In this document: piece after piece, positions 1 through 6,010 of the stretch
How positions within the stretch are numbered: the stretch's first letter is position 1
Layout of the letters: the number at the start of each line of letters is the position of its first letter
DNA from: CAXGUU01 sp964012875
Lineage (GTDB): Bacteria; Pseudomonadota; Gammaproteobacteria; Ga0077536
Direction of reading: 5' to 3'
NCBI GenBank assembly: GCA_964012875.1
Contig: CAXGUU010000186.1
Coordinates: forward strand, 1 to 6,675
Length of the DNA stretch: 6,675 nt
Notes under the pieces: model-generated
What the model saw: the letters and a program-made list of their open reading frames with translations, nothing else
Told to the model about the DNA's origin: nothing
Database searches by the model: none
Program-made: the position numbers and the translations under genes

Positions 1-241
1 CTTCGGCGAACCCCACCGCGCCGCTGCTTATCAGGCGTCGGATCGCCCTCATATTGAGGACCCGCCACTGAGCACGAACTTCGGGGTGATGTTTGCCTTC
101 AAAAGTCAGTTGCTGGCCATTCGGCAACGCTATCTCAAGCGTCCCGAACGCGAGCTGTCCGATAATCTTACCGAGCGCGAGAACCTCCAGGTTTGGTATT
201 CGTGCGCGCTCGGGGCGAGCGATTGCTGAGTCGGTTTTCAT
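1..241 (-). CDS. Cyclopropane-fatty-acid-synthase-like SAM methyltransferase, N-terminal part (candidate UfaM)
   Basis: This is the first 80 codons of a gene that leaves the window at its left edge. The visible protein begins MKTDSAIARPERARIPNLEV and contains the beta-rich opening of the CfaA/SAM methyltransferase family. The pattern is GQLAFGTLEIALPNGQQLTF, then an RVLNMRAIRRLISSGAVGFAE stretch that matches the family's 'RLL..G.IGFAE' segment. The SAM-binding core is outside the window. The ATG overlaps the stop of the preceding DUF1365 gene (ATGA, 238-241), and an AAGGA ribosome site sits 6 bases upstream inside that gene, so the two are translationally coupled. Family members transfer a methyl group from SAM to a membrane phospholipid acyl double bond. 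In Rhodobacter sphaeroides the RpoE-controlled homologue (UfaM, from memory) makes the methylated precursor of furan fatty acids. Given the two upstream partners I favour that role over a plain cyclopropane synthase, but the N-terminus alone cannot decide. Confidence 0.8.
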   Translation of the reverse strand, partial: MKTDSAIARPERARIPNLEVLALGKIIGQLAFGTLEIALPNGQQLTFEGKHHPEVRAQWRVLNMRAIRRLISSGAVGFAE

Positions 242-1008
242 ACAGTTTCCTTTATAGATTGGGATACCTGATCGTCGCGCTGGCCCCTGCTCAACCCGAT
301 AAATCGAACGCCTTTGCGCCAGATTTTCAAGGCCTGGAAATGAATCGAGAAGACGACACTAAGCGCCAGCAACGGGTAACGCACGGCACACCAGCGCAGT
401 TCCTTCGCAACAAATGGTCTGCGCCGGGCCGTGAAACCGGTCTTCAAAGTGGCACCGCCACTATCCTGGTACATGATGCTTAAGTGGAGGGTTTCGTCAG
501 GTATGTTGCCGCTGAACTTGTAGGCACCGCGGGCATTAAAAAACGGTGATACGGGAAGCGCCTTTTCACAACGGCTGTCTTCGGGCGTCACGATATAGTG
601 GGTGCGCTCACGGTTGGTGTTGTTGACTTCGTAGACCGTCACCATGCAATCGCCGGCGGTGTCGAGTCCGTGAACGACCGTGAGCGGGTTGAAGCAGTAA
701 CCCAGCGTTCGCGGCAACGTCATAACCAGATACCTTGAAGGCAATGTCCGCCAACCGCGATTGCGCAGGGTTTGATCAAGGAATTCGCGATAGGGTTGCC
801 CTGAGCCGTCACCGAAATCCTCATCGTGCCATGAAAACCACGCCTTACGGTTCACACCAAACCAGCGCGAGACCCGGTCGAGTTGTTCTAATTCGTCCAG
901 GTCAATGACGAAATATGCAAGTTGGTACCTGAACTGATGCGGCTTCGGTAAATCGCGACTGTGCCAGACTGAACCGTGGTACACAGCCGAACGAAAACCA
1001 GGGGGCAT
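238..1008 (-). CDS. DUF1365 family protein, candidate furan fatty acid oxygenase (UfaO-like)
   Basis: A 256-residue DUF1365 protein, the usual length for the family. Recognisable blocks are SAVYHGSVWHSR near residue 7, FRYQLAYFVIDLDEL (26-40), HDEDFGDG (61-68), LGYCFNPLTV (102-111), EVNNT (127-131), VSPFFN (153-158) and a hydrophobic stretch around 211-228 that may touch the membrane. The frame stays open to 1110, but the family begins close to 'SA.Y.G.V.H', so I chose the ATG at 1008. It lies two bases after the stop of the flavoprotein gene (TGA-AG-ATG). DUF1365 genes commonly sit between a COG2907 flavoprotein and a CFA-type methyltransferase. In R. sphaeroides the homologue RSP1090 is, from memory, UfaO, needed to form the furan ring. 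The family is otherwise uncharacterised, so the enzymatic role here is inferred from context. One oddity is that the His commonly found before VSPF in this family is Pro152 here. Confidence 0.85.
   Translation of the reverse strand: MPPGFRSAVYHGSVWHSRDLPKPHQFRYQLAYFVIDLDELEQLDRVSRWFGVNRKAWFSWHDEDFGDGSGQPYREFLDQTLRNRGWRTLPSRYLVMTLPRTLGYCFNPLTVVHGLDTAGDCMVTVYEVNNTNRERTHYIVTPEDSRCEKALPVSPFFNARGAYKFSGNIPDETLHLSIMYQDSGGATLKTGFTARRRPFVAKELRWCAVRYPLLALSVVFSIHFQALKIWRKGVRFIGLSRGQRDDQVSQSIKETV
248..252 (-). promoter_or_regulatory. Ribosome binding site of the methyltransferase gene
   Basis: AAGGA lies 6 bases before the ATG at 241, within the last codons of the DUF1365 gene. It fixes the methyltransferase start and shows that the gene keeps its own initiation signal despite the ATGA overlap. 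Confidence 0.7.
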
Positions 1009-1010
1009 CT

Positions 1011-2345
1011 TCAGGCGGCCTCGGCCAGCGACGACAAAAAGCTTTCCGGGAGGCGGTCGTAACGAGACTCTGGTAACAGCTGTCCGGCGCCAAGTCGATC
1101 GGCGACCCATAAACCCGACTGCAAGCCATCTTCGTGAAAACCATGACCCAGGTAAGCGCCACAGAACCAGGTATTGCGAACGCCCTGAAGCGCCGCCATG
1201 CTCATCTGAGCGCGGTCGGTAGCGGGCGTAAAAATGGGGTGTTCATAGCTGAAAACGCCGTGTGTCAGCTCGTTCTTCGGTGGCGTTTCCGGGTTCAACG
1301 TGACAAAGAGATCGTGACGGGTTGCCAAAGGTTGGAGCCGATTCATCCAATAGGTCACTGCCAGCGGGCGTGCCGGGTCTGGCGAGGTCTGCAGGTAATT
1401 CCAGCTCGACCAGGCCCGTCGGCGACGGGGCATTAAGGCGGAATCCTGATGCAGCCAAGCCTGATTTGAACTGTAACGAAAATCGGACAGCGTCTGACGC
1501 TCTTGCTCGCTCGCATCGGCCAGCAACTGCAGGGCGTGGTCCGCATGCGTAGCGATGACAACGTCGTCGAATCTTGCAGGGTGTCCGCCTTCGTCGATAA
1601 CAGTGGCGTAGTTCGGGCCTCGCTGAACCGCCCGTACCGGCGTCTTCGTATGGATGTCCATCGAACGATCGGCGAGCAGACGCCGCACATATTCGCGACT
1701 GCCGCCAAGCACAGATTTCCACTGTGGTCGTTGCGTCAGGCTAAGAAGCCCGTGATTGTCGAAGAACCGAATGAAAGCGTGCGCCGGGTAGTCGGCGATA
1801 TCCGAGCGCGACGCTGACCAGATCGCGGCTGCCATTGGCATCAGGTGATGCTCGATGAACGGTTCGCTGTAGCCTTCGCTCTCCAGCAGGTCTCTGATGC
1901 TGAGGTCGGGCTGGAGTGTTGACAAATAATGAGGCGCCTCGCCGTAAAACCGTTTGATGTCGGAAAGCATGCGCCAGAAAGTCGGTCTGACGAGGTTGCG
2001 CCGCTGGGCGAACAAGCCGCCGAGATCCGTGCCAGCGTACTCCAGGGTACCGCGGTTCAGCGAAGCGCCAAACGACATGTCACTGTTTGCGACCGGAACA
2101 TTCAGCGCTTCAAAAAGCGCCGTGAGGTTGGGATAATTCCGGTCGTTAAAAACGATGAAGCCGGTGTCAACTGCGACGTTGTCGCCATCGATAACGATGT
2201 CGACCGTGTTGGCGTGACCGCCAATGTAGGCGGCGCTTTCGAATAATGTCACTTTATGGCTGCCTGCCAGTTGCCACGCCGCTCCCATGCCCGCGATGCC
2301 TCCGCCAATAACCGCTATCTCACGTCGTTTTAATCCCTGGCTCAA
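1011..2345 (-). CDS. FAD/NAD(P)-binding amine-oxidase-like protein (COG2907), candidate acyl desaturase (UfaD-like)
   Basis: A 444-residue flavoprotein. The N-terminus carries the dinucleotide-binding fold with G14-G-G-I-A-G19, the acidic end of beta-2 at E36 and the YIGGHANT loop (40-47) typical of the COG2907 NAD/FAD-binding group. The C-terminus has the flavin-closing segment FCGAYLGHGFHEDGLQSGL from about 394. The frame extends up to 2477, but that would run through the divergent promoters and into the sigma gene's leader. I instead chose the TTG at 2345, which has a strong GGGGGAG site 5 bases upstream and puts the GxGxxG motif at residue 14, as is normal. It is the first gene of a three-gene leftward operon with the DUF1365 and methyltransferase genes. 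The R. sphaeroides homologue (RSP1091, UfaD from memory) desaturates the methylated acyl chain on the way to furan fatty acids. The desaturase role here is inferred from family and neighbourhood. Confidence 0.87.
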   Translation of the reverse strand: MSQGLKRREIAVIGGGIAGMGAAWQLAGSHKVTLFESAAYIGGHANTVDIVIDGDNVAVDTGFIVFNDRNYPNLTALFEALNVPVANSDMSFGASLNRGTLEYAGTDLGGLFAQRRNLVRPTFWRMLSDIKRFYGEAPHYLSTLQPDLSIRDLLESEGYSEPFIEHHLMPMAAAIWSASRSDIADYPAHAFIRFFDNHGLLSLTQRPQWKSVLGGSREYVRRLLADRSMDIHTKTPVRAVQRGPNYATVIDEGGHPARFDDVVIATHADHALQLLADASEQERQTLSDFRYSSNQAWLHQDSALMPRRRRAWSSWNYLQTSPDPARPLAVTYWMNRLQPLATRHDLFVTLNPETPPKNELTHGVFSYEHPIFTPATDRAQMSMAALQGVRNTWFCGAYLGHGFHEDGLQSGLWVADRLGAGQLLPESRYDRLPESFLSSLAEAA

Positions 2346-2350
2346 TGATT

Positions 2351-2357
2351 CTCCCCC
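2351..2357 (-). promoter_or_regulatory. Ribosome binding site deciding the TTG start of the flavoprotein
   Basis: GGGGGAG followed by AATCA and then TTG at 2345. No ATG or GTG occurs at a sensible place nearby. The predicted transcript starts only about 37 bases upstream, which rules out the longer frame from 2477. Confidence 0.7.
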
Positions 2358-2388
2358 TGCCGACAGACCTGGACGGCCGTAAATGTCG

Positions 2389-2418
2389 CTTTTACGTTTG
2401 CACGCCGCGGTCGGATCA
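2389..2418 (-). promoter_or_regulatory. ECF11 (RpoE-type) promoter for the leftward ufa-like operon
   Basis: Reading leftward, TGATCC (2418-2413) is followed by exactly 18 bases and then TAAAAG (2394-2389). This fits the R. sphaeroides RpoE consensus as I recall it (TGATCC, about 18 bp, TAAGA-like). Transcription would begin near 2382, giving a leader of about 37 bases before the TTG start. The bases just before the -10 (AACG) are the same as in the opposing promoter. Confidence 0.8.
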
Positions 2419-2437
2419 CCCCAGTTTCGGGTGATCC
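2413..2437. repeat. Inverted repeat formed by two back-to-back -35 elements
   Basis: GGATCACCC (2413-2421) and GGGTGATCC (2429-2437) are perfect 9-bp inverted copies separated by 7 bases. Each arm contains one TGATCC -35 box, pointing outward. The 13 bases between the two boxes are short enough that two polymerases may not fit side by side. The symmetry could instead reflect only selection on each promoter. Confidence 0.8.
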
Positions 2438-2461
2438 ATAAATGTGTGGCCAACGTAATGA
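2432..2461 (+). promoter_or_regulatory. ECF11 (RpoE-type) autoregulatory promoter for the sigma/anti-sigma operon
   Basis: TGATCC (2432-2437), an 18-base spacer, then TAATGA (2456-2461). This is the same architecture as the opposing promoter and matches the known self-activation of rpoE-chrR in R. sphaeroides. Predicted transcription start is about 2467-2469. That leaves about 34 bases of leader to the ATG at 2502 and makes the ATGs at 2442 and 2466 unlikely starts. Confidence 0.78.
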
Positions 2462-2501
2462 GTCCATGTATACACAAAACACTAATCGAGCGCAGCCGAT
2501 A

Positions 2502-3095
2502 ATGGCCGAAGTCACACCGATTGAGTCGGCCGCGGAAGCCCGGGAGCGACAGCGTCGCGACGAGGAAACATCGCTGCTGGTCAGGGTCCGTGAAGACCGC
2601 GACCGCGCGGCCTTTGACGGGCTCTATCGAGCTTTTATGCCGCGACTTACCGGCTACATAGGCTCGCTCGGCAGTGTTACGCCCGGGCCGGACGCCATAG
2701 CACAGGAGGTGATGCTTTCGGTGTGGACGAAAGCGCGGCTGTTCGACGTCGATAAATCGTCAGCACGGACCTGGATCTACACCCTGGCGCGGAATCGTTT
2801 TATCGATTCGAAACGCACAGAGCAGCGGAAGAATACGGCATTTGAACACTTAAAAGGAGGCGAAATGCCCGTGGACAGCGGCGAAGGGCCGGCGAACTTC
2901 ACCGACACTTCGGGCGTGGCAGAACTACTCAAAGGCATGCCAGCGGAGCAATCCGAGGTACTTGTGCTTGCGTATGTGGAGGGCTACTCGCATCGCGAAA
3001 TCGCTGAGCGTCTGAATGTCTCTTTGGGTACCATCAAATCGCGCGCCCGCCTGGCCTTCAAGAAATTAAGAGATCGCATGGGGGTGCACGCATGA
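2502..3095 (+). CDS. rpoE: ECF sigma factor of the RpoE/ChrR (ECF11) group
   Basis: A 197-residue two-domain sigma factor. Region 2 spans roughly residues 38-107: FDGLYRAFMPRL, the helix with AIAQEVMLSVWTKA that contacts core polymerase and the -10 element, and RTWIYTLARNRFIDSKR. A linker follows, then region 4 at about 139-192, with GMPAEQSEVLVLAYVEGYSH and the helix-turn-helix REIAERLNVSLGTIKSRARL, which reads the -35 element. In-frame ATGs also occur at 2442 and 2466, but both lie inside or ahead of the predicted promoter and start site, so I prefer 2502; a leaderless start at 2466 remains possible. The stop overlaps the next start as ATGA, so sigma and anti-sigma are co-translated. The downstream ChrR homologue and the TGATCC promoters place it in the singlet-oxygen response group rather than the E. 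coli RpoE/RseA heat-envelope group, despite the shared symbol. Confidence 0.9.
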   Translation: MAEVTPIESAAEARERQRRDEETSLLVRVREDRDRAAFDGLYRAFMPRLTGYIGSLGSVTPGPDAIAQEVMLSVWTKARLFDVDKSSARTWIYTLARNRFIDSKRTEQRKNTAFEHLKGGEMPVDSGEGPANFTDTSGVAELLKGMPAEQSEVLVLAYVEGYSHREIAERLNVSLGTIKSRARLAFKKLRDRMGVHA

Positions 3096-3751
3096 GTGCT
3101 AATCATCATCCCAGTGAAGCCTGGCTCATGGATTACGCGTTGGGTAACGTGCCAGAAGCTTTCGAGACAATACTGATGGCACATGTCGGCAGCTGCGATG
3201 TATGCCGTGCAAATGTCGAGGCAGCGGAACAGTTTGGCGGTGAAGTCGTTGCTGCGACGAGGGCCGTATCCGATGCGGTTTCGATTCCGCTTCCGGAAAT
3301 CGACTCGGCCGCCGATAGCGCGCCAGTGATGTACGAACCGATATCGCGGGCCGTCGATGCTGGAACCAATGGTGGATTTGATTTTTTTGTGCGCACTTAT
3401 CTCAATTGCAGCAGCGAGTCTCTTCGTTGGCGCCGACTGGGTTCTGGTTTGGCAATATGTCGTTTGAGAGAAGAAAACAACGTCAAAATGTGGCTGCTAA
3501 AGGCGCGGCCCGGTACCGTTCTGCCGCAGCATACTCACCAGGGCAGCGAGCTCACTTTGGTGTTGAAGGGTGCCTATTTCTGCGGCGAGGCTTTGTTTAA
3601 GGCGGGGGACATTGAAGACGCTGATGAGGCGACAAGGCACCAGCCCATGGTGACAGGAACGGAAGACTGCATTTGTCTGGCTGTAACAGAAGGTTCGTTA
3701 CAATTTAATTCGCCAATCGCGAAACTCGCCCAGAAATTTGTCGGCATATAG
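3092..3751 (+). CDS. chrR: ChrR-type zinc anti-sigma factor
   Basis: A 219-residue cytoplasmic anti-sigma factor with both ChrR domains. The N-terminal anti-sigma domain shows the zinc ligands H6, H31, C35 and C38 (H-V-G-S-C-D-V-C), at the same residue numbers I recall for R. sphaeroides ChrR. After a linker (about 50-95) comes the C-terminal cupin-like domain with H147-T-H149-Q-G-S-E153 and H183. This is the second metal site, required in R. sphaeroides for release of sigma in singlet oxygen. A CxC pair (C193, C195) follows in EDCICLAVTEG, also present in ChrR proteins as far as I recall. It is expected to hold the sigma factor inactive until singlet oxygen or certain organic hydroperoxides act on it. 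It overlaps the sigma gene by 4 bases (ATGA), with a GGGGGTG stretch upstream as ribosome site. All key ligands are intact, so the sensor looks functional. Confidence 0.92.
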   Translation: MSANHHPSEAWLMDYALGNVPEAFETILMAHVGSCDVCRANVEAAEQFGGEVVAATRAVSDAVSIPLPEIDSAADSAPVMYEPISRAVDAGTNGGFDFFVRTYLNCSSESLRWRRLGSGLAICRLREENNVKMWLLKARPGTVLPQHTHQGSELTLVLKGAYFCGEALFKAGDIEDADEATRHQPMVTGTEDCICLAVTEGSLQFNSPIAKLAQKFVGI

Positions 3752-3780
3752 CCGTCGCCGGTGCTTAGTTCGGCGACGGC
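3751..3780 (+). terminator. Hairpin at the end of the sigma/anti-sigma operon
   Basis: GCCGTCGCCG (3751-3760) and CGGCGACGGC (3771-3780) form a perfect 10-bp GC-rich stem with a 10-base loop, starting at the last base of the chrR stop codon. No run of T follows on either strand, so it is not a standard intrinsic terminator. It may stabilise the 3' end or aid Rho-dependent ending. Confidence 0.45.
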
Positions 3781-3930
3781 GGCCTGGCAAGTAAAAGAGG
3801 CACGAGAGTCCTCGTCCCCCAAATTGTTCCCGGGCGTATGCACGTCGCACACAGGTAAAGCATCTCCGCATGGGATTTTGTGGCGCCCCGGTCAAAAACG
3901 CCGGGCGGCGTGCGGATCCAGTCCCTTGCA

Positions 3931-3946
3931 GGCGCGTAAACGCGCC
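3931..3946 (-). terminator. Short hairpin just after the OYE-type gene
   Basis: GGCGCG and CGCGCC flank a 4-base loop, beginning 2 bases past the stop of the leftward flavoprotein. There is no T tract, so it is a weak terminator candidate. The rest of the 197-bp convergent spacer (3752-3948) holds no gene that I can support. Confidence 0.3.
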
Positions 3947-3948
3947 CG

Positions 3949-5976
3949 TCAGAGCTCGCGAGCGAGTCGTTCAGCCTCGTAGATAACGGCTTCAAGTCTG
4001 CGCGGCGCGACGACATCCCCGATGCGGTGATGAGAGCGGCAGCCGTTTTGCGCGGACAGGAATAGCGTGTCGTTGGGGACGCGTGAAATGGCGACGACGA
4101 CCGTATCAATGTTGATGCGTTTGACAGGTTCTCCGCCCCACACATCGTAAATGCCAACGGTTTGGTCAGTGATGGCGTCGATGAAATGCTGCGTTGTAAT
4201 TTGCACACCAAGCTTTTTCAGACGCGGCATAATGTGCGGTAGATCCAGTGTGCGCTGGGCATCCGCACCGGCAATCGGGCGCGGTGTGACGATCTCAACT
4301 TCAACACCCGATTCAGCGAGCGCTTCTGCCAGCCCGAGCGGCAGGTAGTCGCCGCACTCCTCAATAATGAGCACACGCCGGCCCAGCGCGTTAGGGTCTT
4401 CCACCGCGCGTCGGACCGCTGTTCCGATATCAATTACAAAGGTCTGGTCCCAACCCGGGATCGTGTCGCGGTCGGGTCGATAGGGGCTGTAGCCCGCTCG
4501 CGACCACGATGCGCCGGTTGCGAATACAGCGTACGCGCCTTCCACATCTTCCGCTACAGCTGTATTACCGCAGACGATGTCCACGCCGGCGGCTACACAC
4601 GCACGCGTCAGGTTATCGATCGCCTGCTGCCAGGCCGAGCGGCTCGGCAGTGACTTCAGCAGGTTCAGACGACCGCCCGGCTCGGCGTCGGCTTCCAGGA
4701 TCTTTACCTGATGGCCGCGTCTGGCCGCCGTTGCCGCGAAGCGCAGCCCCGCGGGTCCGGCGCCGACGACGACGAACGCTTTGGCATCAGCTTCCTTAAC
4801 GGTGTTCAGCCGACCTTTACCCCAATAAGCTTCGCGCCCCATGGTCGGGTTCTGAAAGCAGGTGACTTCGCGGTTATCAATCAGCCGGGTCAGGCAGACA
4901 TTCGCACCGACACAACGGTTTACAGTGTCGCCCGCGCCCGCCAGGCTTTTGTTGACGAGGTGAGCATCCGACATGTGGGCCCGCGTCATTGCGACCATGT
5001 CAGTGACACCGTCGGCAAGCATGTTTTCGGCTTTGTCGAGATCGAGCACACGGCCGACCACAAAGATGCGGGCTCGGTCTCCGACAATTTCCTTGGCCCG
5101 TTTTGCACTTTCAGCCAAGAACCCTTCCGGCATGGTACCCATGGGCGCAACAGCGATGTGCAGCGTGTGGTAACCGCCGGCGGAGATATCGAAGAAGTCG
5201 AACAATGCCGCTGAGCTAAATATTTCCAGTTGCTCTTCTGTTTGCTCGGCGGTGATGCCGGTGCCCGGGAGGTACTCGTCGTATGAAAGTCTGAGCCCCA
5301 ACGGGAAATCTGATCCCACGCGTGCGCGAATCGCTTCGCCGATTTCGAGCACGATACGGCAGCGATTCGCCACGCTGCCGTTGTAACCGTCGCTGCGTTT
5401 GTTGAAGGCGGGGCTCAGGAACTCGCCCAGCAACTGACTGTGCGCGGCATGGATTTCGACGCCGTCTAGGCCGCCGCGCTGAACGTTGGCTGCTGAGCGC
5501 GCGAAATATTCGATCAGTTCATCAATGTCAGCCTGTTCCATGGCGACCGGCATTTCTTCGGTGACCGCTGAAGGAATACGCGAGGCAGCCCACAGCGGCC
5601 GCCAGTCGTCCATGTACTGCGTGCCGCTGCCCTGGGCGCCGCAGGCGAAAAGCTGGACAAACTGGGTGGCACCGAATTCGTGCACCGCGTCCGCCAGGCG
5701 CGCGTACCACGGGATGGCGCGCTCATCCCAGGCTACACAGCCAGCGTGGTAGTTACGACCGGACGGGTGGGCGCCCTGTTGCTCAAGGATCAGCAGTCCG
5801 GCGCCGCCCATTGCGCGTTCGCGATAATAAGCGAGGTGCCGGTCCGAGAGCAGGCCGTCGCGGCCGTACAATTGTGTGTGACCGCTGACCATGATGCGGT
5901 TCTTGATCTCGATACCGCCTACTGAAAGGGGTTCGAGGCAGCGGGGGTAAAGCGCCGCTTTCGACTCTGTCGTCAC
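3949..5976 (-). CDS. Old-Yellow-Enzyme-type NADH:flavin oxidoreductase with C-terminal FAD/NAD(P)-binding half (FadH/TMADH-like)
   Basis: A 675-residue protein with the full layout of the 2,4-dienoyl-CoA reductase / trimethylamine dehydrogenase group. An FMN-binding TIM barrel covers about residues 10-345, with family marks KNRIMVSGHTQ (25-35), HAAHSQLLGEFLSP (176-189), NKRSDGYNGS (192-201) and the phosphate-binding VVGRV region (306-310). A cysteine cluster lies at 355-373. Then comes a Rossmann half with VVVGAGPAG (402-410), E428, PGGRL (433-437) and a closing IGDVVAPRRLEAVIYEAER typical of the family C-terminus. The cluster reads C355-V-G-A-N-V-C361-x11-C373, so the second of the four usual 4Fe-4S cysteines is alanine. 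The start is GTG at 5976; its ribosome site is poor, so the start is less certain than the frame. It lies 34 bases after the cupin gene, probably in the same operon. The substrate cannot be read from sequence: enone or dienoyl reduction and N-demethylation are all known in the family. Confidence 0.85.
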   Translation of the reverse strand: MTTESKAALYPRCLEPLSVGGIEIKNRIMVSGHTQLYGRDGLLSDRHLAYYRERAMGGAGLLILEQQGAHPSGRNYHAGCVAWDERAIPWYARLADAVHEFGATQFVQLFACGAQGSGTQYMDDWRPLWAASRIPSAVTEEMPVAMEQADIDELIEYFARSAANVQRGGLDGVEIHAAHSQLLGEFLSPAFNKRSDGYNGSVANRCRIVLEIGEAIRARVGSDFPLGLRLSYDEYLPGTGITAEQTEEQLEIFSSAALFDFFDISAGGYHTLHIAVAPMGTMPEGFLAESAKRAKEIVGDRARIFVVGRVLDLDKAENMLADGVTDMVAMTRAHMSDAHLVNKSLAGAGDTVNRCVGANVCLTRLIDNREVTCFQNPTMGREAYWGKGRLNTVKEADAKAFVVVGAGPAGLRFAATAARRGHQVKILEADAEPGGRLNLLKSLPSRSAWQQAIDNLTRACVAAGVDIVCGNTAVAEDVEGAYAVFATGASWSRAGYSPYRPDRDTIPGWDQTFVIDIGTAVRRAVEDPNALGRRVLIIEECGDYLPLGLAEALAESGVEVEIVTPRPIAGADAQRTLDLPHIMPRLKKLGVQITTQHFIDAITDQTVGIYDVWGGEPVKRINIDTVVVAISRVPNDTLFLSAQNGCRSHHRIGDVVAPRRLEAVIYEAERLAREL

Positions 5977-6010
5977 TGCAGACCGTGTCGGGCCTTATAC
6001 CGGTGTGCAG

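Noticed and set aside
193..483. Rightward open frame of 96 codons near the left edge
   Set aside because: It is antisense to the DUF1365 and methyltransferase genes, both supported by family motifs and coupled start signals.
3887..3905. CCCGG/CCGGG hairpin in the convergent spacer
   Set aside because: Only a 5-bp stem with a 9-base loop and no adjacent T tract; too weak to call as a terminator or RNA gene.
4711..5214. Rightward open frame of 167 codons inside the OYE-type gene
   Set aside because: It is opposite a well-supported flavoprotein with family motifs along its whole length; GC-rich codon bias produces such shadows.
5311..5316. TGATCC on the + strand, resembling an ECF11 -35 box
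   Set aside because: It lies within the OYE coding region, and the sequence 18 bases on is TTCGCC, not a TAA-type -10.
5787..5792. TGATCC on the - strand inside the OYE-type gene
   Set aside because: The bases 18 downstream read ACCCGT, so there is no -10 element; treated as chance.
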